Positions 38,858-52,600 of a stretch of DNA of 64,000 bases are shown in pieces. Position 1 is the first letter of the stretch. The number at the start of each line of letters is the position of its first letter. This DNA is from Bombus terrestris (taxonomy: Eukaryota > Arthropoda > Insecta > Hymenoptera > Apidae), in assembly GCF_910591885.1 (NCBI RefSeq), contig NC_063273.1:3534001-3598000 (forward strand). Direction: 5' to 3'. The notes under the pieces were generated by a model. That model did no database searches. It was given only the letters and a program-made list of their open reading frames with translations, and was not told the origin of the DNA. The translations under genes and the position numbers were made by a program.

Positions 38858-39093
38858 CTTTTATCCGTTCAGCGAGAGACTGTAAAACATCCTATGAAAT
38901 TCAGAGAACTTCGCGAACGAGCTTGCGGTCAAATGGTGGAATTGTTCCCGCTGGTTTCCACGATCCTAAGAACTCACAAGCACACCTGTGCGCACAGTTA
39001 CGACGGCCGAGTTCCACGCCACGACGTGCAAACAGATATGAAATTTTATTGCACACGACTCTGACGAACAGGCAACCATTTTACGAGCAACAG
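38858..39093 (+). CDS. Candidate plus-strand exon behind a very strong splice acceptor
   Basis: A pyrimidine stretch from about 38820 to 38857 ends in TTTATTTCAG, one of the best-looking acceptors on the plus strand. GC rises sharply at this point and falls again after CAG at 39091-39093, where a weak donor GTACCG follows. Two frames are open. One, entered after two bases, runs 78 codons to the donor (for example GGIVPAGFHDPKNSQAHL in its middle). The other runs from the acceptor to TGA at 39062-39064. Because two frames are open, the coding frame cannot be settled. The block could also be an untranslated or long non-coding RNA exon. I recognise no family. It lies on the opposite strand to the 62227-62289 exon, so it would belong to a different, possibly nested, transcript. 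Confidence 0.28.
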
Positions 39094-42000
39094 GTACCGT
39101 AACGCTAGGCTAATTATAAACTTGTTAATTAAAATACATGCTTTGTTTTCTACGTGACTACAGGTTATGTAGATTTCTGGCGAGATGCATCGTCGTTATT
39201 CGATAACGTTTTCTCACAAGACAAAAATATTTGCTCTTAAATTGATCGATATTTCAACCTTGAATTATACGCGTAACCCGTTACGTTAACAATTGACCTA
39301 TTATCGGTAATAATAAATTATCATGATCAAACAAAAGCAACACTTTCGTGGAACAACGTGTGCAATTTCAACTTATTACCGATATTAATCGATAATACAA
39401 ATTCACGCGAGCTCTTCAAAATTCGGCATCATGGAAGCTTTGTATTTTAAGCAAACTATTCGACCTGTATTATTAAAACTCGATAAATGTTCAATAACCA
39501 TTCTGCAACGTAGCTATACAATCGAATGGACTACAAAGGAACGTAATAAATCACAATAAAAGCAAACTTTTCAATACTGTTTTCCGATGTACATATAACA
39601 ATATACCAAAGTAAGGATAATTCTGCAGAAACAGATGTTCCACATAGCGACATTCCAGAAAATCTTTTCCAACATCGACCATAAATTAGCCGTCGAGAAT
39701 ACGAAAATCATTTCCTGATTCGAAGGAAAATCAGGCAAAATGCCACGCTTGCGTTGTAGAAACGAGAGTTACAAAATGGTTTGCCATTATTACTCTGTCA
39801 TTTTGTTACGCCTTGACTGCAGACTACCAACGCATGGCAACGTGATGTGGGGGAATGCTTTTCGTGAGAATTTTCGAGCGGAAGAACGCGTCGCCGACGT
39901 GCTTCGCTCGAAGGCATCGAGTTTAACGACACCCCGGAGGGTGGTTTTCGAGCTGCTACACGAGCCTTACGCTAAAGCTCGACGATGTAAGAGACGCGGC
40001 CGTTCAACACGCTAAATTTAACCAGGTTTATAATAACACGAATCATTTGGTGTTTTTAGAGAATGTCGAACGTTGAGATTCAACAGCGTTATTAGTTTAA
40101 GATCGGTTAGAATCATTATCATATCGACGATTAATTGGTATTTCGGAAGTTTCATCCTTTTTAAACGATATCGATAGACGTTAGAGCAAGACAGAGTAAT
40201 TTAGAAAACAAATATTATACGATAATTGGATTCTATTCGTATCCACTTCAATATGCGAATATCTAATATGCGAATGTATATTAATTCTGACGTATAATAT
40301 AGTTAATTCACGGTATTGTAGACGATATATAGTCAGCAGATATGAGATAATACATTTTAATTGATGATCGATATTAATTAGAAGTCAAATTGCGAATTAG
40401 TAGAAACGATCAAATTGGTTGCTATTGTGGTAACATATTCAGTCTAGAAAATCAGATTATGATCTTGTAAAATGTACAAATTATAAAATTATTGAAACTA
40501 GAATGCAAGGAAGAATATCTGACACGTTTCACTAGTAACCTTTCTCATAACGATTAGCTCAAACTCACGTAATTCGTCGTTTGGACAATATCTAACAGAT
40601 ACCTACCTATTTTTATAAACAAGTTACATAGAAAAATCTTCAAAGAATATATGTCATCGAAACAAATTACGAACAGAGCGAATAACGATGGATTAACAAA
40701 AATATCGTATCTGTCGAACACAAGAGCCGTGCTTTTTCCCTATCGTTATGATAACGAACATAATGAGAGACCATTAAACTCGCCAGGATGCGGTAACAAA
40801 CACGTGCTCGCTCTTTTCGATAATTTTTCATTCTACATCGTAGAAGACGGACGATCGATAAAAAGTCCGCGTGTGCATATCTCGTGTATTCCGCACCGCT
40901 GGAAATATTCCGGTCGCCTCGGCTGTTCTTCCCTTGCTCGTGTCCCTCGCATCTCTTGAATTTATTTTCGCGGCCTACAGGACGAATAAATAGCTTAGCC
41001 GTGCTATTTTCGAGCCACTGTTACGTTGTTTCGCTACGCGCAAGAAAACGCGCGATTCTTCTCTTATTCCAGCCTGACTGCGAATGAAATTTCTACTTTT
41101 TTTAAGGCGAATCCGTGGGAACTCGGCTTTGTGCAATTTGTTTCGAACGAAGAAAGGAAGTTTATTTCCTGAAGAAGTTAGTCTAATTATCAGGAACGTA
41201 TAGCGATGTACCGTGTCGAAGTTCTACAAGACACAGTGTTAGTAATTATACGCTCAGTCGCCTGTTAACAAGTTACTACCATACGTTTATTATTTATTAG
41301 ACCAACGAATCCCTTGATTCTTAATCAATTACACTTATCTCGGTTGCTAAAGACACGACGTTCGATGGATGAATTAAGCGTCGTTTGCTAGTCGAAACGC
41401 TCGATTCATTCGATATACGCCCTCGTCCGATGTTCGTTCACATTTTCCACCAACTTTCCTGCGCGGTCTCCTTCGACAAACGTTCAGTCGCAGGCTCCGT
41501 GGGCGAGTTGACGGAAATGGGCGGTAATTGCGCGGGAACAATAACAACGACGGCAACGTAGCCGAGCGCACTTCCACGTTGATGTAACCACGGCAGAATA
41601 AATTCGAAGAAACTTTTGGACCCGGTTCAAAAATAGACGGTGATTTATATCTCGGCCGGCATATTATTACGAGAGGCGAAGGCTCGCACCTCCGGTAGCC
41701 GAGCGGAGCCGAGAGTGTCGCGAGACAATTTCACGACGATGCCAATTTCGTCGACATGTCCGACGTAAAATCGCACTTAATAATGTCCCGGCACGACAAA
41801 GACGAACTTAAGGACGAGCGTGCCGGCAGTCGCGAAAAATTTACCGGGCAGATTTACGCGCGCACCTCGCCGAGCATGATTTACGCGGGCTACGTTCGCC
41901 GCGGATCGATTCGTTCCCAGAACCTTGCTCGGCCACTCTGCTGCCGGCGACCAACGTAAATTAAGCCTGAATGCTACTCGCTGATACCGTGATACAGTTG

Positions 42001-45000
42001 GATGCTGTTCCATTGTATTCTATTTTAGTCTCTTCCCTTTCTTTTTGATGTTGGAGAACAACCAAAGTATCTTACCGATGACAAAAGTATAACATCATTG
42101 TTCACTTGACATTGACACTTACAGTGGAACTCCATTTATCCGAAGGAAATGTCAGTTAATGCTGTTAATGCCCGATTAATTGAATTGTTGCTGGCTGATT
42201 TATACCACGCAGATACCTGTGATTATTATTATATAGTGAGATAATATAGAAATTCTCACCCTGTATATTGTATATTATAAAATATCGTAGAGAGAAGGAT
42301 ACAATAGGAAATAAAAAGTGTGTATTTCAAAGACATAGAATAACGTGTAATACCATGCGATAGTGATTGTTAGATCATAAATATTTATGCCGTATCATGC
42401 TTTCGCACGTTTTGTTTAAACCAACGTTTTGTTAGTTGCAGCAGTTATCGATGCGCGTTATTTTGCCGAACATAAAATATTTCTGAAAAATTTTATGCAA
42501 GTTGAACGTATCCCGTGAACTCGCCAGACGATACATTTTTTAGTAACGTATACGAGTGTGAGTGTAATTAATACGAAGATAAAATTTGCAAATAAAAAAA
42601 ACACCGAGCTAACCGACGCGTATTGCAAAGAAATGTATTCGCGCGCAGATAGCGCGGTCGAATTTCGAAAGCGCCGCAGTCGTATCGTTTGTCACGGCGA
42701 AGCTTTTGACAAGCCTATTAATTATAAACAAAAATGTAATAAAACCAACTTGTAACTCGTTCACGGTGATAAATTGAACGACGCATCAATTCACCTCAAA
42801 TGACTGTAACGTTTGTCATCGTGAACATAAAATGCAAACACGAAAATGCCCGATGCTCCGTGCACGTTTTGCTAGTAAAAAACGAATTGTAATGTTATTC
42901 CACTACGGATACACTCGACAACTAATCCGCTTCAATTATGAAAAATCGCCAAAAAATTCAGCAGAGAACACGAGAGAAATAGTATTTCGTTTACTAAGCT
43001 ATCGTGATGATGAATTAATTGTTGAATCGTACTATAAACTATATTCTCAGCATCGATTAGCTTCAATAACTGTTGATAGCCAATGTTTCCTCAACATTCT
43101 AGATTCTCATATTTCAAAATAATCAATCGTCGAGAACAACGAGAAGCCTCGTAAAATAAGAGAAATTCACGAATATCCAACATGACCAAGATTTGAACTC
43201 TGCTTAACGTAACTCCACTATTATGCAAATATTATTCTATGTACAATAAATATCAGTTTGCAGAGAAGAAGATATATATGAACCTAAAACAGAATATTCA
43301 CGAATATTTCACTTAACTAAGAATTTAACGCTGTTCTAACTGTTATAGTTCAATTATTATCTTCCAGATATCATTGCATGTATGCACGCATAGCGAATAT
43401 CAGTTTCTAGAGCACGCGGCATCCAAAGCGTTAACTATCGGCCAAAGAAAACGCATACGGGAACCGTATTATCCGGAAATGCGGGCATGAAAACGCTTTA
43501 CGCAAGCGGGTACGCGCGTGTGTGTGTTCGAATAGGTGTGTTTCCCCCTCTTTCGATCGGTGAACGGTTTTCCAAGCGGCGTGCATCGACGGGGTATCCG
43601 GTGTCGTGGCGGTGGCGTCGAATAAATTTGCATTCGCGGGGATTTCAATTCACTTCGACCGCGGCTAATTCGAATGATAATACGGGTTCGAGCGGATACG
43701 CGGGCCGCTGGTCCGCGGCGTGGACGAGCAAAGCTTCACCGAGAGGAGAGAGGCTTGGCGGCGCGCGTCCAGCGGCGGCGCATGCAAATTTCTGATTACA
43801 AATTAAAATTGTCCCTCGAGGGGGCGAGGCTTGTGACGAGGGTTCGAAGAATGAGAAACGGGCCGGACGATGGTATTTCGTTTTAGAAAATTTAAATTCA
43901 AATCTGGCCGAACACGCTCGAAGTCGTACACGCGTGTAGGTATATAGCGATGATGCGTGGCCATTGGCGGGCGTGCATCGTGAAAGACGGCATGCAAATG
44001 GGCGAGGTTCTTCTGAAATAGGTGAAAACTAGGCAACGGGGATGCGTCTCGAACGATATACGCGATGTACGCACTATAGATTAGAAATACACATATATCT
44101 GGACACTTGTTTATTTTTGACAAGATGTGGCCTGGTTCTAAAGCTACGGATAAACCGAACTGCAATGCTTTAATTCGATACGAAGAACATTATAAGCTGA
44201 TGATTATTTCTATAGGAAAAGCATTTTCTATTTGAAGAATATTTTAATATAAAATTGCTGGATCTAAGAGCAATTTGTTATATTCAAAGATATAAATAGT
44301 AAAATATACTATTAAGTAATACTAAAGTGTTTTTAATAGGTGTTTGGGTTAATAGAAACGAGGGAACGTAAGTGCTGCTTCGAATTAATATTTCACCATT
44401 AACTTTTTACTCTTTGGAAAAATTCACGTACTGCTGAAGTGTATCTCTTGTTTTTTCAGTGAGTTTTGTTTCCATTTCTTTCCTTTTTTTTTTGCTTCCC
44501 CTATTTTTCTTCTCTTTCTTTTTCAATGTTGTTACGTTCTGTTATTTCTAGTCTATCTGCGAATATATTTTTTCTGCTGGCCGTACGCGTGTTCGTGTAC
44601 GCGTGCAACGGAATTTCGGGCACGCCTGATAACCGAAAATATAATCTAGATTTCATTACCATAAACTCGACCACCCCTTCCCTTCCAGTCACCGCCCCAA
44701 CCCCTACTCGTGCGCTACTCTTTATGACAGAGATTCTATCATTTGCACGGTAATGCAACCGCGAAGTCCGGATAATACCGTGGTTTTCTCTGTTTCTCTC
44801 GCTCCCTTCTTTCCGTTCGTCGACCAACGAAATAAAGGATTTTAATGCTAATAGTCGCCACGGCAATATCGCTAGAACAAATTAGCTCGCGAATAACTCG
44901 CATTCGCTGGTTGAAATTTATTCTTTTCCCCTTGTGAATTCGGTTTCTGGCCAGAGGTCGTCGAATGCTTTCATTACAGCGACCGACACGTTGACGAGAA

Positions 45001-46410
45001 CTAATAGAGGGCGGTAAAAATCGCGTTAACGACGCGTTGATGTGTTACGGGCTGGCTAATGCGATTCCCCGGACTGAGCTGCTCGACGACCTCTGCTAAT
45101 GTCTCGAAAGTATTCAATACGAACAAGGTTTCGGAGATAACTTGCATTTTTCTGCAATGCTTTACGTTTTTTCTTTCTTTTATGCAAGGCGAAGAACGCA
45201 AGGGAAAATGAGATTTTTTATTTTAGTTGCTGCTTCCTCTGCAGATAAATTTAATTACTCTTTATTTGGTTTATTTGTACATTCTTATTTGAATATTTTT
45301 ACTACGAATTAAATTGCAGTCGAATGGAAATAAAATTATTACAAAAATTTTAAATACATGCATCTTTAATATATTAATTTTACGACCTATAAAAGATGAA
45401 GAAAGTCGCTTATACATTTCTTTAAAGCATACACGAATATGAACGATTATACATTCATTTAATAAGAATAGATTTATTAGCAGGAATATTACCATAATTC
45501 GTTAAACTTCGTGATTTCCTTCGCGGTAATAAATGTCATTTCTTCGATAAAATTTATTTCATAAAATACTCATGTTTGGTAAATGGATCGAACTAAAAGC
45601 AAGATGTCGCAAAGAAAAATCTGCCAATTTATTAACTCTTACATTCGGGACAGTACATCGTTCCTTCGTAGAATTACGCTTCAGGATTGCGATTCGACTC
45701 GGAGTAACGGAATTCTCGTCGAATTTATCGCGCTCAAAGCATTCTAAGCTGAAAAACAGCATACTCGTTGAGACCATTAAACCAAGAACGAGTGGAAGGC
45801 TGGGGAAACGGTAAACGTAAACGCGAAGAACGATGTATCTCGTTTCGCGTGTCGTCTCGGAGAGAAAGCTTGGAGATTAAGCAACGACTAGATCTCTTGC
45901 CGTAGAAGTTCGAGCATTCCAATTTTAGTTTCATGTAGAAGAAACGAGCAACGAGACACGCCATTTCTACCTTTGTATCGACATGTCAAAGTAAAATTCC
46001 AAATACTCTGTTATTAGAACTTCGATAAAAACGCATTCATTTTTGGCTACAAATAGGAATTTTTTCTTTCCTACAGTCTTTAAACTCTTTCGCGTTTCAA
46101 TACGCCATTATTTATTTTCTATTATTGGCCACCGTTTGAAGAAATAACATCACAAAGAAAATATATAACAAATTCAATTTAAAACATACAGAAAAAAATG
46201 TCTTTATTAAATTCATCCCTGACGGAACACCATAGACGAGGTGGTAGCCGTAAACGAGCATCGCCATTCCACCTGCCTAGCCACGTTTTAGTAAATGGAT
46301 ATTACCAGCACGACTTATGTCCCGCAACAGAAGAGGTCGTTCGTTTTTAAGGGAGGCAGGGCGGGAAGAAACCGCGTTCGAGAAGCTACAGATAGATCGA
46401 ACGCAGAGAA
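39094..46410. other. Mostly AT-rich non-coding DNA with two CpG-rich blocks
   Basis: 41640-41960 and 43430-43990 are CpG-rich and open on both strands. The second contains an octamer-like ATGCAAAT at 43783-43790 and a related ATGCAAATGGGC at 43992-44003. The plus frame 42832-43122 (96 codons) reads like a soluble protein but is unmatched. 44460-44525 is pyrimidine-rich. No RNA gene is seen. Confidence 0.5.
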
Positions 46411-46429
46411 GAGAGAGAGAGAGAGAGAG
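46411..46429 (+). repeat. (GA)n microsatellite
   Basis: About nine GA units in a CpG- and purine-rich block at 46320-46470. Confidence 0.95.
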
Positions 46430-46670
46430 GATGAAGGCACGAGAGCGTAGAACGAGGCGAGCTTAATGGGGCAGAAACGAATTTAAAAACTTCAGCCGCT
46501 CGACGAGAACGTAGAAAAGGAGCATGAGTCGCGCTTCGTTCCGCGTATGGAATAGGCGAAACTGCACATGTGTATTTCCTTAATTTAGACATGCCTATTA
46601 TTCCTTCAAGAGCATGATTGCATGGAATTTTTATTATATTTTTGAACGTTCATTGAATCAAAGATGACCA

Positions 46671-46699
46671 TTTTTTTTTTTTTATTTTTTTTTTTTTTT
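46671..46699 (+). repeat. Poly-T tract
   Basis: Thirteen T, one A, then fifteen T. No retroposon body is visible on either side. Confidence 0.95.
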
Positions 46700-49441
46700 A
46701 ACCAAAGATAAAATTTTCAATGGGCAAAGAAAGACATTCTTTGGCTTATTTTTCAACAAAATACATATAGAAGAAGACTAAAATAGTAAGAATTTAATTT
46801 CATTGCTATCCTTTCAGAATTCAGTCGGTATACACATATTTGATTTGATAAAACATGGAACATCTCGAAGAAGATCGCGCGTTTAGTTCGGCTGATTACC
46901 GAGGAACTTTTCTACTTTATTCTGTGTATATAGAACAATACACATCTTATTCTATAATCCTTTTTTAGTACCAATTCGATTTGTTGAGATTCTTTGTAGA
47001 ACAGTAACGTTCATTGGATCCTACTACATTAAACTTTCAATTTTTCTGTATTTAATCAACGATATTAAAAATGTAAAGAAACTATAATTAAGTGCTTTGG
47101 TTTCTCTGTTGTTATTTACGCAAATATAATATGTATCCGATATAAATAATTGCATAAATAATTACGTAAATAATTACGTATAATACCGATACATTCATGG
47201 CGCGATAGTGGCCAGTTACCGACAAAGGATGCACGAAACTTCTGTACTTCCATTCACTGGCGATCGTTCTGGCAACGAACGAGTGAAGTTTACGCGACTT
47301 TGCGCGGCTTCCTGAAATTTCACGCAGGTTTTGCACAACGCTGTGCATGGCGCGCGATATGGTTCCGGCTTTAACCATACGTTCATGCGAAATAAACAAG
47401 CCAGAGGGAACGTTATCCGCACCACCTTATGGCCCTACCGCGAACGAGCCTCTTTCCGCGTAAATGTTGTAACGCGACAGTGGATCAGCCCCGTGAGCGC
47501 CGCTTTTACGCGCGGACCGCACTGTTTCGAAAATTAATCGCCGCTCACCAGGGACGCGTTTCGCCGCGACTGCTGCAACCCCCTTTGACGAACGGCCGTG
47601 CAACTTCGACATCGACGTTGTTTATGTGCGCGAATAACTGCCAGCGAAGGACCATTTTCGGCGGATTAAAATGCTCAAGATTTTACGGAGGAAATTGCTT
47701 TCAGGGGGAAAAGGCTTTAAAGATTTCTTTGGCAAGCCAACTTTTTACTTCCTTTGCTCTCGCAGTGTTTTTCACAGAATATTGAGAGGGGATTTTGAAA
47801 GTTTTTGGAATCTTCTTTTGGTTCATCTTTTATTTCGTTTATTTTCGGGGATTTTATATCGTAAATTTTTGACGATTTTTATATGGCAGATTCTTGTAAT
47901 AGAAAATCAACGTAGGATTCTAGAACCCTTCCCGAAAGATAACATTTTTGCTTACTTTTTCGTTTTAAGTATCATTTGTAGCTTCTAAAAGGATTATTTA
48001 TATCGTTGGTAATTTAATTAAGGACAATTTATATTGACTCAGATGGATGAACGAAAATGTATCTACAAACGTTCGGTGTTTTGAATATTCCGCAAGTAAC
48101 AAAAAATCGATGGTATTTTTATATAACGCAGTTACTAATATTTATAATGCTACAATATTCGTCTCCAATGTTAAAAATATTACAGCTATATTAACATGAA
48201 ATATTACAGATTGTAATCTTCGCGGATCATAAATTTACAAAATGAGATATAATCCATGTTCGGTACATGTACGAGATATTTGAACTTAGTTTGAAGTATT
48301 ACGAATACGGGCAACTGAAAAACGGAACACGGAAGCATTGCAATCACCGTTTCCATACGGATGCAAAATTGCGGTTCGATGCGGGCTGAAGCGTACTTCG
48401 ATCGTGTAAATACACCTCGGATCGTTTCCTTTTCGAAAGCTCGAATGTTTCATGGAAGTCGGTCGAGTGCGATTCCGTTTTATTTGCTCTTTCGAAATTC
48501 CGGTACACGACAACAATACTTCGCCTCGCGACCAGCTATCTGCGTTCGAGTTTTTAACAGCATTTTGAATACCTGTCCTCGTAGCTACGTATCGTCGTGG
48601 CGCTCCTGACCTTCGGTCGGCTTCGAAATTGAAAATTCGACCACGAGTATTAACACCAGGAACCGATAAAATTTCATTTCACCTTGCCACTGTGTTATTT
48701 AACAGCGCTGTACCGACGTTTTATCGGTGCGAATATTTGACGAGCGTGCGCAAGTTACATCAATTTGTTAACAACGAGATATAATTTATTCAAATTTTTT
48801 GAATACGTGCGCCTATATCTAACATTTCACAGCATAGAATACGACGTTGAGGACAGACATTTCTAGATCACTTGCTAAAATGAGAAAATATCTACTCGTA
48901 TTTGGTGAGAAGATCTTTCTTTTAAATTAACGAAATGCTAGAGTTCTGGTAGATGATCGATTGGTGGAGTATCCATGGCGAAAGTAAAGAAATTCGTTAA
49001 ATATTGATAAAAGACATTTTTTAATGAAAATTAAATTGATACAATAAGGAAGTTTAAATGGTAGAAAAGACACAAATAACCTATAGTTCTATTTGTTTTA
49101 TCAGCTAAGCTTCAATTGCCATTTTTAATTATAAATAACTGTATAGTCCAGTAAAATCAACTAGGCATTAAGTTAACATCGACAAAAATTCGAAATTATC
49201 AACTCGAAATTACTTCTGGTTTTGTATTTTAAACTTGATCTATTCTGATCTATATGAATCTTGATCTATAACACACGATTTGAAAAATAGATGATAAAGA
49301 ACATAATCACATATTGCGTACGAATTTAAAAGACTCCTGTATCCTGAGATTCAATAAACTTCTGCAACATACGTACAATTCTGAATGCAACTATCGCATA
49401 ATTATTTAATTTACAAATTCGCTATAATTTATATAATTTAC
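46700..49441. other. Non-coding DNA with a CpG-rich block at 47.2-47.7 kb
   Basis: 47130-47185 has repeated AAATAATTACGT-like units. 47210-47660 is CpG-rich with overlapping frames on both strands. 48300-48620 also has frames open on both strands over the same bases. The remainder is AT-rich. Confidence 0.5.
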
Positions 49442-49683
49442 CGCGTTTAAGAACTTATCGCAACTATCGCGAATGGAATATTTCGACAACGAGCCAAAGA
49501 CTCCTGGAGATTTTTTCTTCATCGATATTGAGACGTTTGATGCGTTTTGCCACTCGCCTTGATTTTCCCCGTGAAAACTCGAGAACAACGAGAAAGACGA
49601 AAATTCTTTCGTGCCATTAAACATTATCGAACATCGCGTGTTCGGTTGATTAGATCTGCCGTGAGTACGCTGACAGCGGCATA
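49442..49683 (-). CDS. Candidate minus-strand exon, about 80 codons
   Basis: On the minus strand a double pyrimidine tract (TTTTTTCTCC, then TTCCTTTCTTTACAG) ends at 49684. From there one frame, entered after two bases, stays open for 80 codons to AACGCG and a donor-like GTAAAT at 49441; the other two frames stop early. The translation starts CRCQRTHGRSNQPNTR, is rich in Ser, Lys and Asn, and has no recognised domain or membrane segment. GC is higher than in the AT-rich DNA on both sides. In this frame the reading continues about 10 codons past the donor before a stop, so a terminal exon is also possible. It is on the same strand as the exon at 62227-62289 and could belong to the same gene, but nothing links them. 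A chance open frame behind a chance acceptor is a real alternative. Confidence 0.25.
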
Positions 49684-52600
49684 CTGTAAAGAAAGGAATC
49701 ATTAAGGAGAAAAAAGGATTTGCCATCGAGCTTTATTCCCTCGCGGAGAAACAAATGGGACGTGGAAGACGAAAAAAATTGCCGGGGATAGCTGGTTGGT
49801 TGCAACCAAGAGAATGGAAACGGAAAGGATGAGAAATGAGGGAAACTGATCGAAAAAATAGCATCCTAGGACAAACGATGGCGAAACGCTGATGTAATAT
49901 ATAACATAAAGCAATTTTTGTAAAGTACTTGGATAATGTCGTATTCCCTCGTTAAGGTATTTAATTTTATATAATAGAATAGAATCTATCAAATATTGCG
50001 TGCGATTTTTACGCGTGAAATAGATAAGTAAATAATAAATAACCCAGGATATAATTTACTAATTGAAATGGACAGTAATTTTTACAAGATATTCAGCGTA
50101 GGACGAATCATACAGTCTTCGCTTATTTTCTTCAATATTTCGTTTCGTACAGTGGAATAAAATTTGCCAAACGTTACATGTGATTCTTATGGGAGTAATA
50201 AATAAAAATTGAAACATCGCTGTATATTTAATGTCATTTTTAAGTACACGATTGAGATTTATCAAGACCGTAAAGAAGCATCCTATTTCGCGAAATGTAA
50301 CCGCTTCAATTTTTAAACTTCCATACGTACTGTAACGAGCTCCCTAAAAGGCACTTCCGAGATTCGACTATCGTTTCACAATTTTCTCAACCCGTTTACT
50401 GCGAATACGGATGGCCCAGGCCACTAATGATAGTTATTCCCAAGTGTAACATGAATCCTAAACAAGCCTTCGATGGGATAAGCCTGCCAGCTACGGTATT
50501 TACATCAACATTCTCAATCTTGTTATTCTATTACTAGAACGATCTTGGCCAACGCTTTAAAGCATTTATATTTACATTAGCAACAATTTTTACACAATAT
50601 TTGCGTTTACTGGCAAAAACAGGCTTGAAATAATCATTAAACTTCAATAAAAAATTACTTCCTTACGAGGATACTACATGGTGCAATTTGCAAATGCGAC
50701 GACTACTGTCACCCCTAGGTAATAAATGCAAAATAAAAAAGTAAAATAAAATCCGTGTACCTTAATAACAGAAATTTGTGTAAAAAGATCGAAATCCTGG
50801 AAATTATCTGTTTCTATCAAGTTAGAAATTAGTCAAACATCCATAAGGTATATTTGATAAACTCTCAAAGTCGATTCTCTGAAAAGCAAAGTTTCCAACG
50901 CAAGAAGATTTATGCTAATATTTATTTTGCGACGCTTCGAAATTTAGAACCACGTTGTATAATATATTCGCACACCAACTCTAAACGTTCTTTTCAAACA
51001 ACCATATACCTTGAGAGGCATCGAAGCTCTCGAAAGCTACGATTGCCGGCGGAAGTGGATCCACGAGGAAAAAGACGGCTCTATCGTGGCGATAAAGGGC
51101 GTCGTGGTCGGTACGGAAAGAGCTCGTTGGAAAAGAAAAAAGAGCTGATCGGTGACCAGCTGAAACGAAGCTCTAAGAGAGTACGATGCCGCGGGATGAG
51201 TAGGAACGATGTTACGCGGTAAAAAGAAGCCGGAATGCGAATTGGAAGAGAAGGGACTCGGTTGTTTTGGCGAAGGTTATTTTCCGGTTGGACGGCCTCG
51301 TCTACTTCGCTGTACTTCGGGGAGAAATCTTCCTCTCTTGTTTAAGGAGACGTTTTTTCTCTGGCTACAAGGCCACCGTTTCGCTACTTGACTTCCCTGG
51401 ACATTTATTAGACAAACATTCGCCGTTGTCTGTCACCCAACTCCTTTCTTTCTTTATTTTCAAACAACCGAGATACATTATTACGCGGCGTTGTTACGAC
51501 CTGGCGAATTCACCGAGGACCAGCATCTCGCGTTACCAATGTTTGTTTGCTTCACGTTCGTTGTTTGATATCTAGATGTATTTGAAGGAAAGCAGAGACT
51601 GTGTTTAAATAAGGATATCATTGGTGGACTGTTTGCATAATTATTTTTACTAGTTGTTTTGGTCATTGGAATAATATTAAAAAATTGATAAATAAGAGAA
51701 GATTGGAGGATGAGTTAATTGGCGGTTGGGAATTGCTTAAGCATCGCGCGATATTATTTTAAAAGTGAAATTTTCGCACAGTGTATATATGTTGCCGTAA
51801 ACAGTTCGTCATTGTACGGAAGCTGAAGAGAAAAGTTAAAAAATTATACCGAAGTTTCTTGTACTTTTCCGTCGAGGAAATTATAAAAACCTTGCGTCAA
51901 ATTTTCATTTCCTTCGTCCAATATTATTATACATTCGCGAGATAGTACTTAATGAAGACCAGATATACAGCTATGAGAGAACGTATTGATTTTCACTTTG
52001 CTCGACTAAGACGCCAGCCCACATTCAAAAATCGTTTTATCTCTCTCAACACGTTAAACAAACCCTTCTTGCATCGAAACTTCCAAACTTCTTTTCTTGT
52101 TCCAAATCGAGCGAAATTTTCAGTTGCACAAAGAAGTATCTCGAAAGAACAATAAACCGCGCATTCGTTCAGTTCAGCAGACAATCCGCCAATAGAAGTT
52201 TCAGTATCCAACAGGCGAAGAATGCGCAAAGAAACGTCGAAACGCAACCGAAGCTTCTACTTGAAAACCACGTCTTTCGCGTGCTCCGATTTGTCGTCGA
52301 GATCAAGACATAGCAAGGAGATGAATCGTCCGAATCGTCCCATAGGAAAAACGTCAAAAGACGACACGGAGGAGGAAATTAGGGTCGTTAGGGCATGTGT
52401 CTTGCGTTTCGAGGGAACGAGCTTTTTCGTATGTCCAGCCGATCAACCGAGAAAAGGTAACGAACTTGGTTGGTTTCAAAAAGAAAGATGGCTTCAAAGA
52501 AGAAAATCACTCATCCAGAGCTTATGATTTTTTGATCGTTAAACGATACGCCCGATACATAGAAATACAGATGCTTTGCTTTTGAATGCTATAACTTTCT

